In this document: positions 29,234 to 37,153 of the stretch, piece after piece
Layout of the letters: the number at the start of each line of letters is the position of its first letter
Numbering within the stretch: position 1 is the stretch's first letter
DNA from: Actinomadura sp. HBU206391
GTDB taxonomy: Bacteria > Actinomycetota > Actinomycetes > Streptosporangiales > Streptosporangiaceae
Direction of reading: 5' to 3'
NCBI RefSeq assembly: GCF_014323665.1
Contig: NZ_JABVEB010000008.1
Location: 37,798 to 101,797, forward strand
DNA: 64,000 bases
The notes under the pieces: model-generated
Database searches by the model: none
What the model was told of the DNA's origin: nothing
Seen by the model: only the letters and a program-made list of their open reading frames with translations
Translations under genes and position numbers: made by a program

Positions 29234-30001
29234 ATGCTGATCTGCATCCTCGCCGCGGCCTCGGCGGTCGCTGTGGTCATCGTGGCGTCGTTCCTCTTCC
29301 GGAAGCTGAGTGGAGATCCCAAAGATGACGAGCGGGACGGCGAAACGCCACGCCACGCCGGGGCGATGCTCTCCGCGCTGTTCCTGCTGGCGTTCGCCAT
29401 GGCCATCGTGGTGCCGTGGACGACGGCCGACTCGGCCCGCCAGAACACCTACGCCGAGAGCCAGGCCGTCGTCGAGGCGTACTGGTCCGCGGCGGCCCTT
29501 CCCGCTCCGGCGTCCGGACAGGTCCAGGCGGAACTGCGGGGTTACGTCCAGCACGTACTCGGCCGGGAGTGGCCCCTCATGGCGAAGCAACGGCTCAGCC
29601 CGGAGGGCTGGTCGCGCCTGGACAGGTTGCGCGCGAACGTCACGGGGCTGCGCGTGACGGGTGACGACGCTCGAGACGCCCGCGCCGACGTACTGGCCGA
29701 GATCCAGAACCTGTCCACGGCCCGTCACCAGCGAGCGGCGGACGCCAAGGCGACGCCCCCTGCGGGTCTGCTCATCCTGACCATCCTGGCGGGGCTCGCG
29801 GTCATCATCTTCCCGTTCCTCACGGGCGCGCGGCCGCGTGGCATGGACATCGCGCCGCTGATGGTCATGGCGGCGCTGCTGGGGGTCGGAATCTATCTGG
29901 CCTTCAACATCTCTCACGTGTTCAGCGGTGGCCTGGCGATCGAGCCCGACGCCTTCACGGCGGCACAACAGGAGTTCCAGCGGATCTCTGGAGGCGGCTG
30001 A
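29234..30001 (+). CDS. DUF4239 (bestrophin-like) membrane protein
   Basis: 255 aa from ATG 29234 with GGAG 7 nt upstream; GTG 29222 is an alternative. Membrane segments: ICILAAASAVAVVIVASFLF, AMLSALFLLAFAMAIVVPW, then a soluble loop (NTYAESQAVVEAYWSAAALP through RLDRLRANVTGL), then LLILTILAGLAVIIFPFL and IAPLMVMAALLGVGIYLAFN. This 2+2 topology with a central loop containing EYW/RxxLxxY-like residues is characteristic of DUF4239. Function unknown; a channel-like role is suggested only by the family name. The next gene starts 2 nt after its stop. Confidence 0.83.
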   Translation: MLICILAAASAVAVVIVASFLFRKLSGDPKDDERDGETPRHAGAMLSALFLLAFAMAIVVPWTTADSARQNTYAESQAVVEAYWSAAALPAPASGQVQAELRGYVQHVLGREWPLMAKQRLSPEGWSRLDRLRANVTGLRVTGDDARDARADVLAEIQNLSTARHQRAADAKATPPAGLLILTILAGLAVIIFPFLTGARPRGMDIAPLMVMAALLGVGIYLAFNISHVFSGGLAIEPDAFTAAQQEFQRISGGG

Positions 30002-30003
30002 TC

Positions 30004-30582
30004 GTGCGTGCCGCTCGGATGGCCGGGTTGCTGACCGCGTTGATCGCGGGACTCGGTGTCGCCGCACCCGCGTCGGCCGCCGCGACCGCGCGTCCGGCTC
30101 GGTCCGTGGCGGCGGCGTACGGCCCGGCCGCCGGCCCGGTGCTCGCTCTCTGCGTCGACCTCGACGTGGAGTTGCTTCTGCGCCTTCGGCTGGTCATCGG
30201 GAGGTGTCGCGGCGCTGATCACCCCCCGGAACCCGGGCCTCCGGCGCCTGTCCCGCCGCCGACTCCGACCCGGCCGCCGGCGACTGCCGGCCCGCGCCCG
30301 CCGGCGCCGCCCACGCCACGCCCCGCACCGCCGATCTCGGCGGCGTCGGAGCCTGCGCCACGGCCCCTGGCCATGCGGCGCGCTCCAGAACCCACGCCGT
30401 CCGCGGTGACCCGCCGGCCCACGCCTTCATCGGCGACGACGAGCCACCGGGCACGACCGTCGTCTCGGGCGGTCGCACCCTCGCGCCGCAACCGGAATCC
30501 GCTGGGCACGGTGATGGTGTTCGTCGTCCTCTCGACCGTGATCGCCTCCGGTGCGGGCCTGGCCTTCGCCGCTCGCCGATGA
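30004..30582 (+). CDS. Secreted/membrane-anchored Pro-rich protein
   Basis: 192 aa from GTG 30004, 2 nt after the DUF4239 stop, so translationally coupled. A signal peptide (RMAGLLTALIAGLGVAAPASA) is followed by a short hydrophobic part, a long Pro/Ala/Thr-rich stalk (about residues 78-140) and a C-terminal membrane helix (LGTVMVFVVLSTVIASGAGL) ending in FAARR. This is the layout of a wall-spanning stalk protein held in the membrane. It probably works with the DUF4239 protein. Confidence 0.68.
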   Translation: MRAARMAGLLTALIAGLGVAAPASAAATARPARSVAAAYGPAAGPVLALCVDLDVELLLRLRLVIGRCRGADHPPEPGPPAPVPPPTPTRPPATAGPRPPAPPTPRPAPPISAASEPAPRPLAMRRAPEPTPSAVTRRPTPSSATTSHRARPSSRAVAPSRRNRNPLGTVMVFVVLSTVIASGAGLAFAARR

Positions 30583-30689
30583 GCCGCAGGATCTCCAGGA
30601 GCCGCAGGCCGGTGTCGATGGTCTTGGACCCGGCGGCGGCCGCCGCGACGTCCGTGCCGCCGGACGCCTCGGATCGGGCGGCCGGCCGG

Positions 30690-31964
30690 TCACCGGGCGC
30701 CCAGGCGGGGAACCGGGGTGTACCGCACCGGCAGGTGCTTGACCCCGGCGATGAAGTTGGACACCAGCCGGTCGGGCGGCCCGGCGAGTTCGATGTCGGG
30801 CAGCCGCCAGAGGATCTCCCGGTAGAACGCTCGCAGCTGCAGGCGGGCGTAATGCGCACCCAGGCAGACGTGCGGGCCGTCACCGAACGAGACGTGGTCG
30901 TTGGGGTTCCGGGTGATGTCGAAGCGCAGCGGGTCGGGGAACCGGCGCTCGTCGTAGTTGGCGGAGCCGTGGAACACCACGACCTTGTCTCCCGCGGCGA
31001 TCGGCTGCCCGGCGAGGACCGTGTCGACCACGGCGGTGCGCCGGAAGCTGAGCACCGGCGGGTGCCAGCGCAGCATCTCCTCGATCGCCGAGTCGAGCCG
31101 GTGCGGATGCGCGAGCAGGCGGTGATGCTCGTCCGGGTGGCCGAGCAGGGCGATCATGCCACCGGGCAGGGCCGAGCGTACGGTGTCGTTGCCCGCGATC
31201 ACGAGCAGGAAGAAGAACATCGACAGCTCGGGATCGGTGAGGCGCCGCCCGTCCACCTCGGCCGTCGCCAGCGCAGTCATCACGTCGCCGGTGGGACTGC
31301 GGCGCTTGTCCGCCGCGAGCCGGCGGGCGTAGTCGAACATGTCGGCCAGCATGGCCGGAGACCGCGGGTTGACCGGCCCGCCGCCTGCGCCCTCCACGAC
31401 GGTGGCGTGATCGGGGTCCTGATAGCCGACGACACGGTTGGTCCAGGCCAGGATGTGGGCGCGATCGCCAGCGGGTATGCCCAGGAGGTCGCCGAGGTTC
31501 TGGATCGGGAACTCGTCCGTCACGTCCACGGGCAGGTCGCACTCGCCCCGCTCGGCGATCTCGTCGACGAGGAGCCGGGCCCGGGCCGCCACGTCGGCGG
31601 TGAATCGCTCCACGCGTCGTGGCGTGAAGACCCGGGAGACGATCCGCCGAAGCCGGCCGTGGGCCGGCGGGTCGAGGTTGAGCATCATCTGCCGGATGAA
31701 CGGCAGGTCCTCGGGCGCGGGGTCACGGATCTGCGTGGCTCCGAGCCAGGAGCTGTACTCCGTCGGCGTCCGCAGGACCCGCACGACGTCCGCGTAGCGC
31801 GTCACCGCCCAGAATCCGGGCCCGGCCGGCCAGCCGTCCACCTCGTGCTCATCCTGCCAGTGCACGGGGTGCTCGCCGCGCAGCCGGCGGTAGGTCTCGT
31901 GGGGAATGCCCCGGGAGTACACCTTCGGGTCGAACACGTCGAACGGTGGGCGTACCCCGCTCAT
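30690..31964 (-). CDS. Cytochrome P450
   Basis: 424 aa from ATG 31964, preceded by GGGGG 6 nt upstream; an ATG at 31970 is in frame. Landmarks: NLDPPAHGRLRRIVSRVFTP, the I-helix AGNDTVR (oxygen-activation AGxxT), the K-helix ExxR in SAIEEMLRWH, and the heme loop VSFGDGPHVCLGAHYA with the cysteine ligand. The DPPAH and AGNDTVR patterns recall the CYP124/125/142 group of actinobacterial lipid and sterol hydroxylases, but the substrate cannot be set by eye. It lies 25 bp after the alpha/beta hydrolase gene on the same strand, forming a two-gene operon. No ferredoxin is adjacent. Confidence 0.93.
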   Translation of the reverse strand: MSGVRPPFDVFDPKVYSRGIPHETYRRLRGEHPVHWQDEHEVDGWPAGPGFWAVTRYADVVRVLRTPTEYSSWLGATQIRDPAPEDLPFIRQMMLNLDPPAHGRLRRIVSRVFTPRRVERFTADVAARARLLVDEIAERGECDLPVDVTDEFPIQNLGDLLGIPAGDRAHILAWTNRVVGYQDPDHATVVEGAGGGPVNPRSPAMLADMFDYARRLAADKRRSPTGDVMTALATAEVDGRRLTDPELSMFFFLLVIAGNDTVRSALPGGMIALLGHPDEHHRLLAHPHRLDSAIEEMLRWHPPVLSFRRTAVVDTVLAGQPIAAGDKVVVFHGSANYDERRFPDPLRFDITRNPNDHVSFGDGPHVCLGAHYARLQLRAFYREILWRLPDIELAGPPDRLVSNFIAGVKHLPVRYTPVPRLGAR

Positions 31965-31989
31965 GAGCATCCCCCTTTCTCCGGTGGTG

Positions 31990-32754
31990 TCAGACGGCCA
32001 GGAAACGTTCGATCGTGGACACCAGCGCCAGCGGCGTCTCGTCGGTCGCGTAGTGGCCGGCGTCGGCGAACCTCACCAGTTCGGCGTTCGGGTACCACTT
32101 CAGCCAGTTGGTCCGCACGTAGTCGGCGGTTATCGCGGCGTCCTGATCGCCGACGATGACCAGCACGGGCGTGGGGTCGTCGACGACCTCGGTGTGGAAA
32201 TCGGTGCGGGCCCAGGCGTCGAGGTAGGCCCGGAAGGCGGTGACCGTGGAGTTCCGCAGCGAGTTCTCCACCATCTCGTCGAGCCAGGCGCTCGGGAGCC
32301 GGCCGCCGGTGTTGACGTCGATGATCGTTCGTCTGCCGGCGGGGTCGTCCGCCGCGCCGACGAACAGTGCCCATCCCGCGTCGTCGAACGGGACGCCCGA
32401 CGCGGGCACCGGCGAGATCCCGACGAGCTTGCGGACCCGGCCCGGTGCGTCCACGAGCACTCGTTGCATCACCGTCCCGCCCATCGAGTGACCGATCAGC
32501 GAGAAGCGGTCCCAGCCGAGCTTGTCCGCGAGCGCGATCACGTCCCCGGCGATCTCGGCGAGACTGAACTCGCCCGAGACGTCACGGGCCTCGCCATAGC
32601 CTCGGTAGTCCGGAAACGCGTAGGTGAACGTGTCACCGTCGAGGTAAGGCCGCATCTTCTGGAAGGCGTTACGGTCGCCGAACCAGCCATGCAGCGCTAT
32701 CACCCGGTGGGCGCCGGAACCGTGGATGTCGTGGGGGAGTGCGATGGCGGGCAT
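31990..32754 (-). CDS. Alpha/beta hydrolase
   Basis: 254 aa from ATG 32754 with GGAG upstream. Oxyanion motif HGWFGD, nucleophile elbow IGHSMGGTV, acid in GDQDAAIT and catalytic His in DAGHYATDE form a complete hydrolase machinery. Cytoplasmic, no signal. It is followed by the P450 gene, so the pair may act on one substrate, for example ester or lactone cleavage next to hydroxylation. This pairing is inference. Confidence 0.88.
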   Translation of the reverse strand: MPAIALPHDIHGSGAHRVIALHGWFGDRNAFQKMRPYLDGDTFTYAFPDYRGYGEARDVSGEFSLAEIAGDVIALADKLGWDRFSLIGHSMGGTVMQRVLVDAPGRVRKLVGISPVPASGVPFDDAGWALFVGAADDPAGRRTIIDVNTGGRLPSAWLDEMVENSLRNSTVTAFRAYLDAWARTDFHTEVVDDPTPVLVIVGDQDAAITADYVRTNWLKWYPNAELVRFADAGHYATDETPLALVSTIERFLAV

Positions 32755-32773
32755 GCCGGATTCTCCGGTTGAT

Positions 32774-32788
32774 GCCCAAATATTGGGC
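32774..32788. promoter_or_regulatory. Palindrome upstream of the hydrolase-P450 operon
   Basis: GCCCAA-ATA-TTGGGC is a perfect 6-bp inverted repeat 20 nt upstream of the hydrolase start codon. Its position suits an operator or the core of the promoter. No dedicated regulator gene is adjacent. Confidence 0.4.
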
Positions 32789-32958
32789 GTGACGGACGGG
32801 ATATGGGCACCTGATGTCGAGAGCCTTGAACGTCACCGTGAGCGTGTCAATGGAAACGGGCGAAATGCCGGGCCGGCCCGCGAGGAGGATCGAACCGGGT
32901 TCTCGCGGTAGCCCCCCAGCCGGCTTCGTCCCATGGCCGTGACCATCGGGAGGGTTGA

Positions 32959-33714
32959 CTATCCGTGATCTGGACTTGGTCGGGCGGTGTCGTTCGAGGT
33001 CGTCTCGGGTTTGGTGTGGAGGACCTCGCGGCCCTGCTCTGCGGCGCGGGTGATGCTCTCGCCGACGAAGTCGAGGAAGCGGGCGATGTTCTCGAGGCGG
33101 GCGGCGGCCGGGGTGCCGGGGCCGAGGACGCCGACGCCCTGCCGTGCGGTCTCGATGACCTGGACGAGGGACCGGGCACTGGCCATCATCGCCTGGTACC
33201 AGATGTCGTCGTCGACGATGTAGCGGTCGCGGCGGCGTTCGTCGCGTTCCCGGCGGACGAGGCCCTGGCTCTCGAGGAACGTGATCGCTTTGGAGATGGA
33301 CGCAGGGCTGACCTGGAGGCGCTGGACGAGTTCGGACGCGGTGAGGCTGCCCGCGTCGGTGGTGTAGAGGCAGGCCTGCACCCGGGCCATCATCTTGGGC
33401 GTGCCCGCTTGCATGAGGACGGTGGTGAACGTCTCCTCGTACTCGCGTACGGCCTCGGGGTCGCGTCCGTGGGCCTGCGGGGGCGCCTGCGGCCCCCGGG
33501 GCGTGGCCTTCCTGCGCCGGTGGGTGCGGCGTTCGGTGGCGCGGTGGGCCAACTCGGCGCGGTAGACGGTGGGGCCGCCGTTGCGCATCACCTCACGCGT
33601 GATCGTCGAGGTCGGACGGTCGAGGCGTCGGGCGATCTCGGCGTAGGGGAGGCCGTCGGCCAGCCCCAGCGCGATCTGCTGGCGTTCCTGCTGGGTGAGC
33701 CTGCCTCCCGGCAT
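32959..33714 (-). CDS. GbsR/MarR-type regulator with an extra N-terminal HTH_38
   Basis: 251 aa from ATG 33714. Two DNA-binding modules lie in one chain. Residues 5-48 (RLTQQERQQIALGLADGLPY, AEIARRLDRPTSTITREVMR) are the HTH_38 type found in IS30 transposases. After an Arg/Pro linker comes a GbsR/MarR winged helix (MMARVQACLYTTDAGSLTAS, ELVQRLQVSPASISKAITFL, ESQGLVRRERDERRRDRYIV) and a helical dimerisation tail. It is divergent from the DUF4097-DrrA-DrrB operon. The 238-bp gap is full of TTGCAA-type palindromes, likely its own operators. Confidence 0.87.
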   Translation of the reverse strand: MPGGRLTQQERQQIALGLADGLPYAEIARRLDRPTSTITREVMRNGGPTVYRAELAHRATERRTHRRRKATPRGPQAPPQAHGRDPEAVREYEETFTTVLMQAGTPKMMARVQACLYTTDAGSLTASELVQRLQVSPASISKAITFLESQGLVRRERDERRRDRYIVDDDIWYQAMMASARSLVQVIETARQGVGVLGPGTPAAARLENIARFLDFVGESITRAAEQGREVLHTKPETTSNDTARPSPDHG

Positions 33715-33780
33715 CGCGATCTCCTTGGTGATCCTTCGTGGCGGTCCCTGATCCCCCCACTATAGCGTTCACTTCTCATC

Positions 33781-33905
33781 CATTGCAATGATCAGAACAG
33801 TCATCGTTGCGTTACTTTCGAGACCGTTGCAACGATTTCTCGGCTTCTACCTGCGTACATGTCAATCCTGTGCAACAGATGTGTTGCTGGATTCTAGAAA
33901 GCAAC
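33781..33905. promoter_or_regulatory. Cluster of TTGCAA-type palindromic operators
   Basis: Within 125 bp: CATTGCAATG (33781-33790, perfect palindrome), CGTTGC (33805-33810), CGTTGCAACG (33825-33834, perfect palindrome), GCAACA-GATG-TGTTGC (33872-33887, inverted repeat) and GCAACG (33901-33906). All share the GTTGC/GCAAC half-site. The region separates the two-HTH regulator from the DUF4097 gene, so these sites probably bind that regulator and control both directions. Confidence 0.62.
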
Positions 33906-33952
33906 GTAGCGTTTCCATCATCAGAAACAACGAACGAGCGCAGGAGAGCACG

Positions 33953-34618
33953 ATGCAGAAGTTCGACACCCCCGCCCCGATCTCCGCCGTCCTGGACATC
34001 CCCGCCGGACGCATCCAGTTCATCGCCGCGGACCGCGCCGACACCACCGTGCAGGTACTGCCCGCCAACCCCTCCAAGAGCCGCGACACCAAGACCGCCG
34101 AGCAGACCACCGTCGCCTACGCCGACGGCGTCCTGCGGATCATGACCGCATCCCCCAACAACCAGCTCTTCGGTCCCTCCGGATCCATCGAGGTCACCGT
34201 CCGGCTGCCCGCCGGCTCCCGCATCGAGGCCAAGGCCGCCAGTGCCGAGCTCCGCGGCGTCGGACGCCTCGGCGACGTCGCCTTCGAAGGCGCCTACCGC
34301 CAGATCAAGATCGACGAGGCCGCGAGCGTCCGCCTCACCGCGATCGACGGCGACGTCGAGGTCGGCCGGCTGGGCGGCCCCGCGGAGATCAGCACCGCAA
34401 GGGGCGACATCCGGATCGCCGAGGCCGTGCGCGGCACGGTCGTGCTCCACACCCAATCCGGCGACGTCTCGGTCACCGCCGCCGCTGGCGTCTCAGCCGC
34501 CCTGGACGCCGGCACCGGCTACGGCCGCGTCAGCAACGCCCTCAAGAACGATGGCACCGCCGAACTCGACATCCGCGCCACCACCTCCCACGGCGACATC
34601 ACCGCCCGCAGCCTCTGA
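33953..34618 (+). CDS. DUF4097 beta-repeat protein (putative adhesin fold)
   Basis: 221 aa from ATG 33953 with AGGAG 7 nt upstream. The chain is a series of short beta strands of the DUF4097 type: FDTPAPISAVLDIPAGRIQF, VTVRLPAGSRIEAKAASAEL, GDVEVGRLGGPAEISTARGD, IRIAEAVRGTVVLHTQSGDV. No signal peptide, so cytoplasmic here. Genes of this family often precede DrrA/DrrB-like exporters in actinomycetes. Its role is unknown; it may be a sensor or scaffold. It is followed 25 nt later by the ATPase gene. Confidence 0.88.
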   Translation: MQKFDTPAPISAVLDIPAGRIQFIAADRADTTVQVLPANPSKSRDTKTAEQTTVAYADGVLRIMTASPNNQLFGPSGSIEVTVRLPAGSRIEAKAASAELRGVGRLGDVAFEGAYRQIKIDEAASVRLTAIDGDVEVGRLGGPAEISTARGDIRIAEAVRGTVVLHTQSGDVSVTAAAGVSAALDAGTGYGRVSNALKNDGTAELDIRATTSHGDITARSL

Positions 34619-34643
34619 CCCGCAGCCTCTGAGGAGCACCATC

Positions 34644-35585
34644 ATGACGAACCTGGCCATCGCGGCGAACGGGCTGCGCAAGTCCTACGGCGACAAGGTC
34701 GTGCTCGACGGCGTCGACCTGGCCGTACCCGAAGCAACGATCTTCGCGCTGCTGGGGCCGAACGGCGCCGGTAAGACCACGACGGTCCAGATCCTGTCCA
34801 CCCTGATCAGGGCCGACGCCGGTGAGGTGCGGGTGGCCGGTCATGACCTGGCGACCGAGCCGGACGAGGTGCGGGGCGCGATCGGTGTGACCGGTCAGTA
34901 CTCGGCCGTGGACAAGTTGCTGACCGGTGAGGAGAACCTGCTTCTCATGGCCGATCTCAAGCATCTGCCGCGCAGGGACGGTAAGCGTAAGGCCGCTGAA
35001 CTGCTTGAGCGTTTCGACCTGGTCGACGCGGCGAAGAAGACGGCCGGCACCTATTCCGGTGGTATGCAACGCCGGCTGGACCTGGCGATGACTCTGGTCG
35101 GCGACCCTCGCCTGATCTTCCTGGATGAGCCCACCACCGGCCTGGACCCGCGCAGCCGCCGTTCCATGTGGGGCATCGTGCGTGAACTCGTCGCGAGTGG
35201 CGTCACGATCTTCCTGACCACGCAGTACCTGGAGGAGGCCGACGAGCTCGCCGACCGCATCGCCCTCCTCGACCACGGGCGGCTGATCGCCGAAGGCACC
35301 GCCGAAGAGCTCAAGCGGCGTATCCCCGGCGGCCACATCAAGCTCACCTTCGCCGACACTCGCCTGCTCGACGCCGCCCGCGACCTCCTCGGGGCAGGGA
35401 CCGCCGCTGACCCTGAGGCGCTCACCCTGCAGGTGCCCAGTGACGGCGGCGTCCGCGCGATCCGCGAACTGCTCACCCTCCTGGACGAACGCTCGATCGA
35501 CATCGACGACATGAGCGTCCACACCCCCGACCTCGACGACGTCTTCCTCACCCTCACCGGCCAGCGCAAGGAGACCACCCGATGA
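34644..35585 (+). CDS. DrrA-type ABC transporter ATP-binding protein
   Basis: 313 aa from ATG 34644 with GAGGAG 9 nt upstream. Walker A GPNGAGKTT, signature YSGGMQRRLDLA, Walker B LIFLDEPTTGLDPRSR and switch His replaced in the TTQYLEEAD motif typical of DrrA (daunorubicin-resistance) ATPases. The C-terminal domain (LDERSIDIDDMSVHTPDLDD) is also DrrA-like. It powers the permease whose ATG overlaps its stop (ATGA). The pair likely exports a hydrophobic drug or antibiotic. Confidence 0.94.
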   Translation: MTNLAIAANGLRKSYGDKVVLDGVDLAVPEATIFALLGPNGAGKTTTVQILSTLIRADAGEVRVAGHDLATEPDEVRGAIGVTGQYSAVDKLLTGEENLLLMADLKHLPRRDGKRKAAELLERFDLVDAAKKTAGTYSGGMQRRLDLAMTLVGDPRLIFLDEPTTGLDPRSRRSMWGIVRELVASGVTIFLTTQYLEEADELADRIALLDHGRLIAEGTAEELKRRIPGGHIKLTFADTRLLDAARDLLGAGTAADPEALTLQVPSDGGVRAIRELLTLLDERSIDIDDMSVHTPDLDDVFLTLTGQRKETTR

Positions 35586-36355
35586 GCACCCTCACCCTCG
35601 CCGCGCGCGATTCCTCCACCATGGTCCGGCGCCAGCTCAAGCGCCTGCTCCGCTACCCCTCCATGACCGTGCAACTCATCGTCACGCCCGTCATCATCCT
35701 GTTCCTGTTCGTCTACGTCCTCGGCGGCACCCTCGGCGGCGGACTCGGCGGCGGCCGCGGCACCTACGTCAACTACGTCGTCCCCGGCATCCTGCTCATG
35801 GCAGCCGCCACCGCCGCGACCGGTACCGCCGTCATGGTCGCCACCGACATGACCGAAGGCATCATCGCCCGCTTCCGCACCATGCGGATCTCCCGGGCAT
35901 CGGTCCTCACCGGCCACGTCGTCGGCAGCGTCATCCAGCAGCTCCTCGGCATGGCCGTCCTCATCGGCATCGCCCTGGCGATCGGCTTCCGCCCGAACGC
36001 CACCGCCGCCGAATGGCTGGCCGCCACCGGAACGCTCACCCTGTTCGTCGTGGCCATCACCTGGCTGTCGGTCGCCCTCGGCCTGAAGTCTCCGACCCCC
36101 GAGGCCGCCAGCAACGCCCCGATGCCCCTGATCCTGCTGCCCTTCCTCGGCAGCGGCTTCGTCCCCACCGACTCCATGCCCACCGTCCTCCGCTGGTTCG
36201 CCGAATACCAGCCCTTCACCCCGATCATGGAAACCGTCCGCGGCCTCCTCCTCGGCACCCCGATCGGCAACAGCGCCGCCATCGCCACCGCCTGGTGCGC
36301 CGGTATCGCCGCCGTCTCCTACCTCTGGGCCAAGAACACCTTCAACAAGGCCTGA
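35582..36355 (+). CDS. DrrB-type ABC-2 permease
   Basis: 257 aa, ATG overlapping the ATPase stop by 4 nt. It has six membrane segments, including LIVTPVIILFLFVYVLGGTL, YVVPGILLMAAATAATGTAV and LLGMAVLIGIALAIGF, and the ABC-2 signature region APMPLILLPFLGSGFVPTDS. It forms the membrane half of the exporter. The operon is closed by a 23-bp perfect hairpin at 36391. Confidence 0.93.
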   Translation: MSTLTLAARDSSTMVRRQLKRLLRYPSMTVQLIVTPVIILFLFVYVLGGTLGGGLGGGRGTYVNYVVPGILLMAAATAATGTAVMVATDMTEGIIARFRTMRISRASVLTGHVVGSVIQQLLGMAVLIGIALAIGFRPNATAAEWLAATGTLTLFVVAITWLSVALGLKSPTPEAASNAPMPLILLPFLGSGFVPTDSMPTVLRWFAEYQPFTPIMETVRGLLLGTPIGNSAAIATAWCAGIAAVSYLWAKNTFNKA

Positions 36356-36390
36356 CCATGAACCGGCCGAACAGGGCCGCCCGTCGCACC

Positions 36391-36442
36391 CGTGATCATG
36401 CAGTTGTTCGCGCCGCGCCGCGCGAACAACTGCATGATCACG
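36391..36442. repeat. Perfect 23-bp inverted repeat (hairpin) after the drrAB-like operon
   Basis: Left arm 36391-36413 and right arm 36420-36442 are exactly complementary; the loop is 6 nt (CGCGCC). The arm begins CGTGATCATGCAGTTGTT. It lies 36 nt after the permease stop and 26 nt before the end of the convergent Sel1 gene. It is suitable as a bidirectional terminator, but far longer and less GC-rich than the other hairpins here, so it may be a REP-like or mobile palindrome. Confidence 0.85.
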
Positions 36443-36467
36443 GTGGAGAGGACCTCTTGGCGGCCGC

Positions 36468-37067
36468 TCAGTGCAGGACCGAGCCCGGCCCAACGGGCGG
36501 TGTCCGCGCGGCCCGGGCCTCCCACGCCCGCGCGCCGGCCTCGTCGCCGCGCCGGCGCAGCAGCTCGGCCAACTTCTCCATGGCCAGACCCACCTCTGCC
36601 TCCGCGGCCCGTAGCCACCACCGCTCGGCCTCGGCGTCATCGCCGGCCTGCTCGAAGAGCACACCGAGATTGAAGATCGCCGGCCTCAGACCGGTCTCGG
36701 CCGCGCGCCGCATCCACGTGATGGCGCCGGCGAGGTCGCCGTGTTCCTCCCAGATGAGCGCACTCAGGCCGACCATCCCGCCGGTGTCACCGGCCTCCGC
36801 CGCCCGGCGATACCAGGGCTCCGCCGCCGCGGCGTCATTTCGCTGCTGCATGAGGTGGCCGGCGAAGTCCACCATCGCCTGCACGTCACCGTTCTCGGCG
36901 GCCCGCTGGATCCAGTGCACGCACTCCGCGTCTCCGCGTTCCTCCAGCAAGGCCGAGAGCCGTCTCATGGCGGACGGGTCGCCGGCCTCGGCCAGCACGC
37001 GCAGTTCCTTCTCCGGATCCGCGTTCCGGCCGAAACGCCGCCACAGCGCCACCATGACGGTCATCAT
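36468..37067 (-). CDS. Sel1-like/TPR repeat protein
   Basis: 199 aa made of about five 36-residue helical repeats with the Sel1 pattern A.G...A...LG.L: VLAEAGDPSAMRRLSALLEE, WIQRAAENGDVQAMVDFAGH, WYRRAAEAGDTGGMVGLSAL, WMRRAAETGLRPAIFNLGVL, WWLRAAEAEVGLAMEKLAEL. Soluble, protein-protein interaction scaffold; partner unknown. The first residues (MMTVMV) leave the exact start uncertain. It is divergent from the arsR operon. Confidence 0.85.
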   Translation of the reverse strand: MMTVMVALWRRFGRNADPEKELRVLAEAGDPSAMRRLSALLEERGDAECVHWIQRAAENGDVQAMVDFAGHLMQQRNDAAAAEPWYRRAAEAGDTGGMVGLSALIWEEHGDLAGAITWMRRAAETGLRPAIFNLGVLFEQAGDDAEAERWWLRAAEAEVGLAMEKLAELLRRRGDEAGARAWEARAARTPPVGPGSVLH

Positions 37068-37092
37068 GCCGTAGTCCCGGCGTGCGATGTTC

Positions 37093-37121
37093 TTGACAGC
37101 CCGCGCGGGGACCTGTAGAAA
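37093..37121 (+). promoter_or_regulatory. Sigma70-type promoter of the arsR-AHSA1-VOC operon
   Basis: TTGACA at 37093-37098 and TAGAAA at 37116-37121 are separated by 17 bp, a near-consensus housekeeping promoter. It ends 32 bp before the ArsR start codon. Confidence 0.62.
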
Positions 37122-37153
37122 ACCTGAAGGTTATTGAACTAAGAGGTTATTGA
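37121..37153 (+). promoter_or_regulatory. Candidate ArsR operator overlapping the promoter
   Basis: AACCT-GA-AGGTT (37121-37132) is an inverted repeat directly at the -10/start region, and AGGTTATTGA occurs twice (37128-37137 and 37144-37153, 16 bp apart). The second copy overlaps the start codon. The layout suits autorepression by the ArsR-family protein. Confidence 0.5.
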
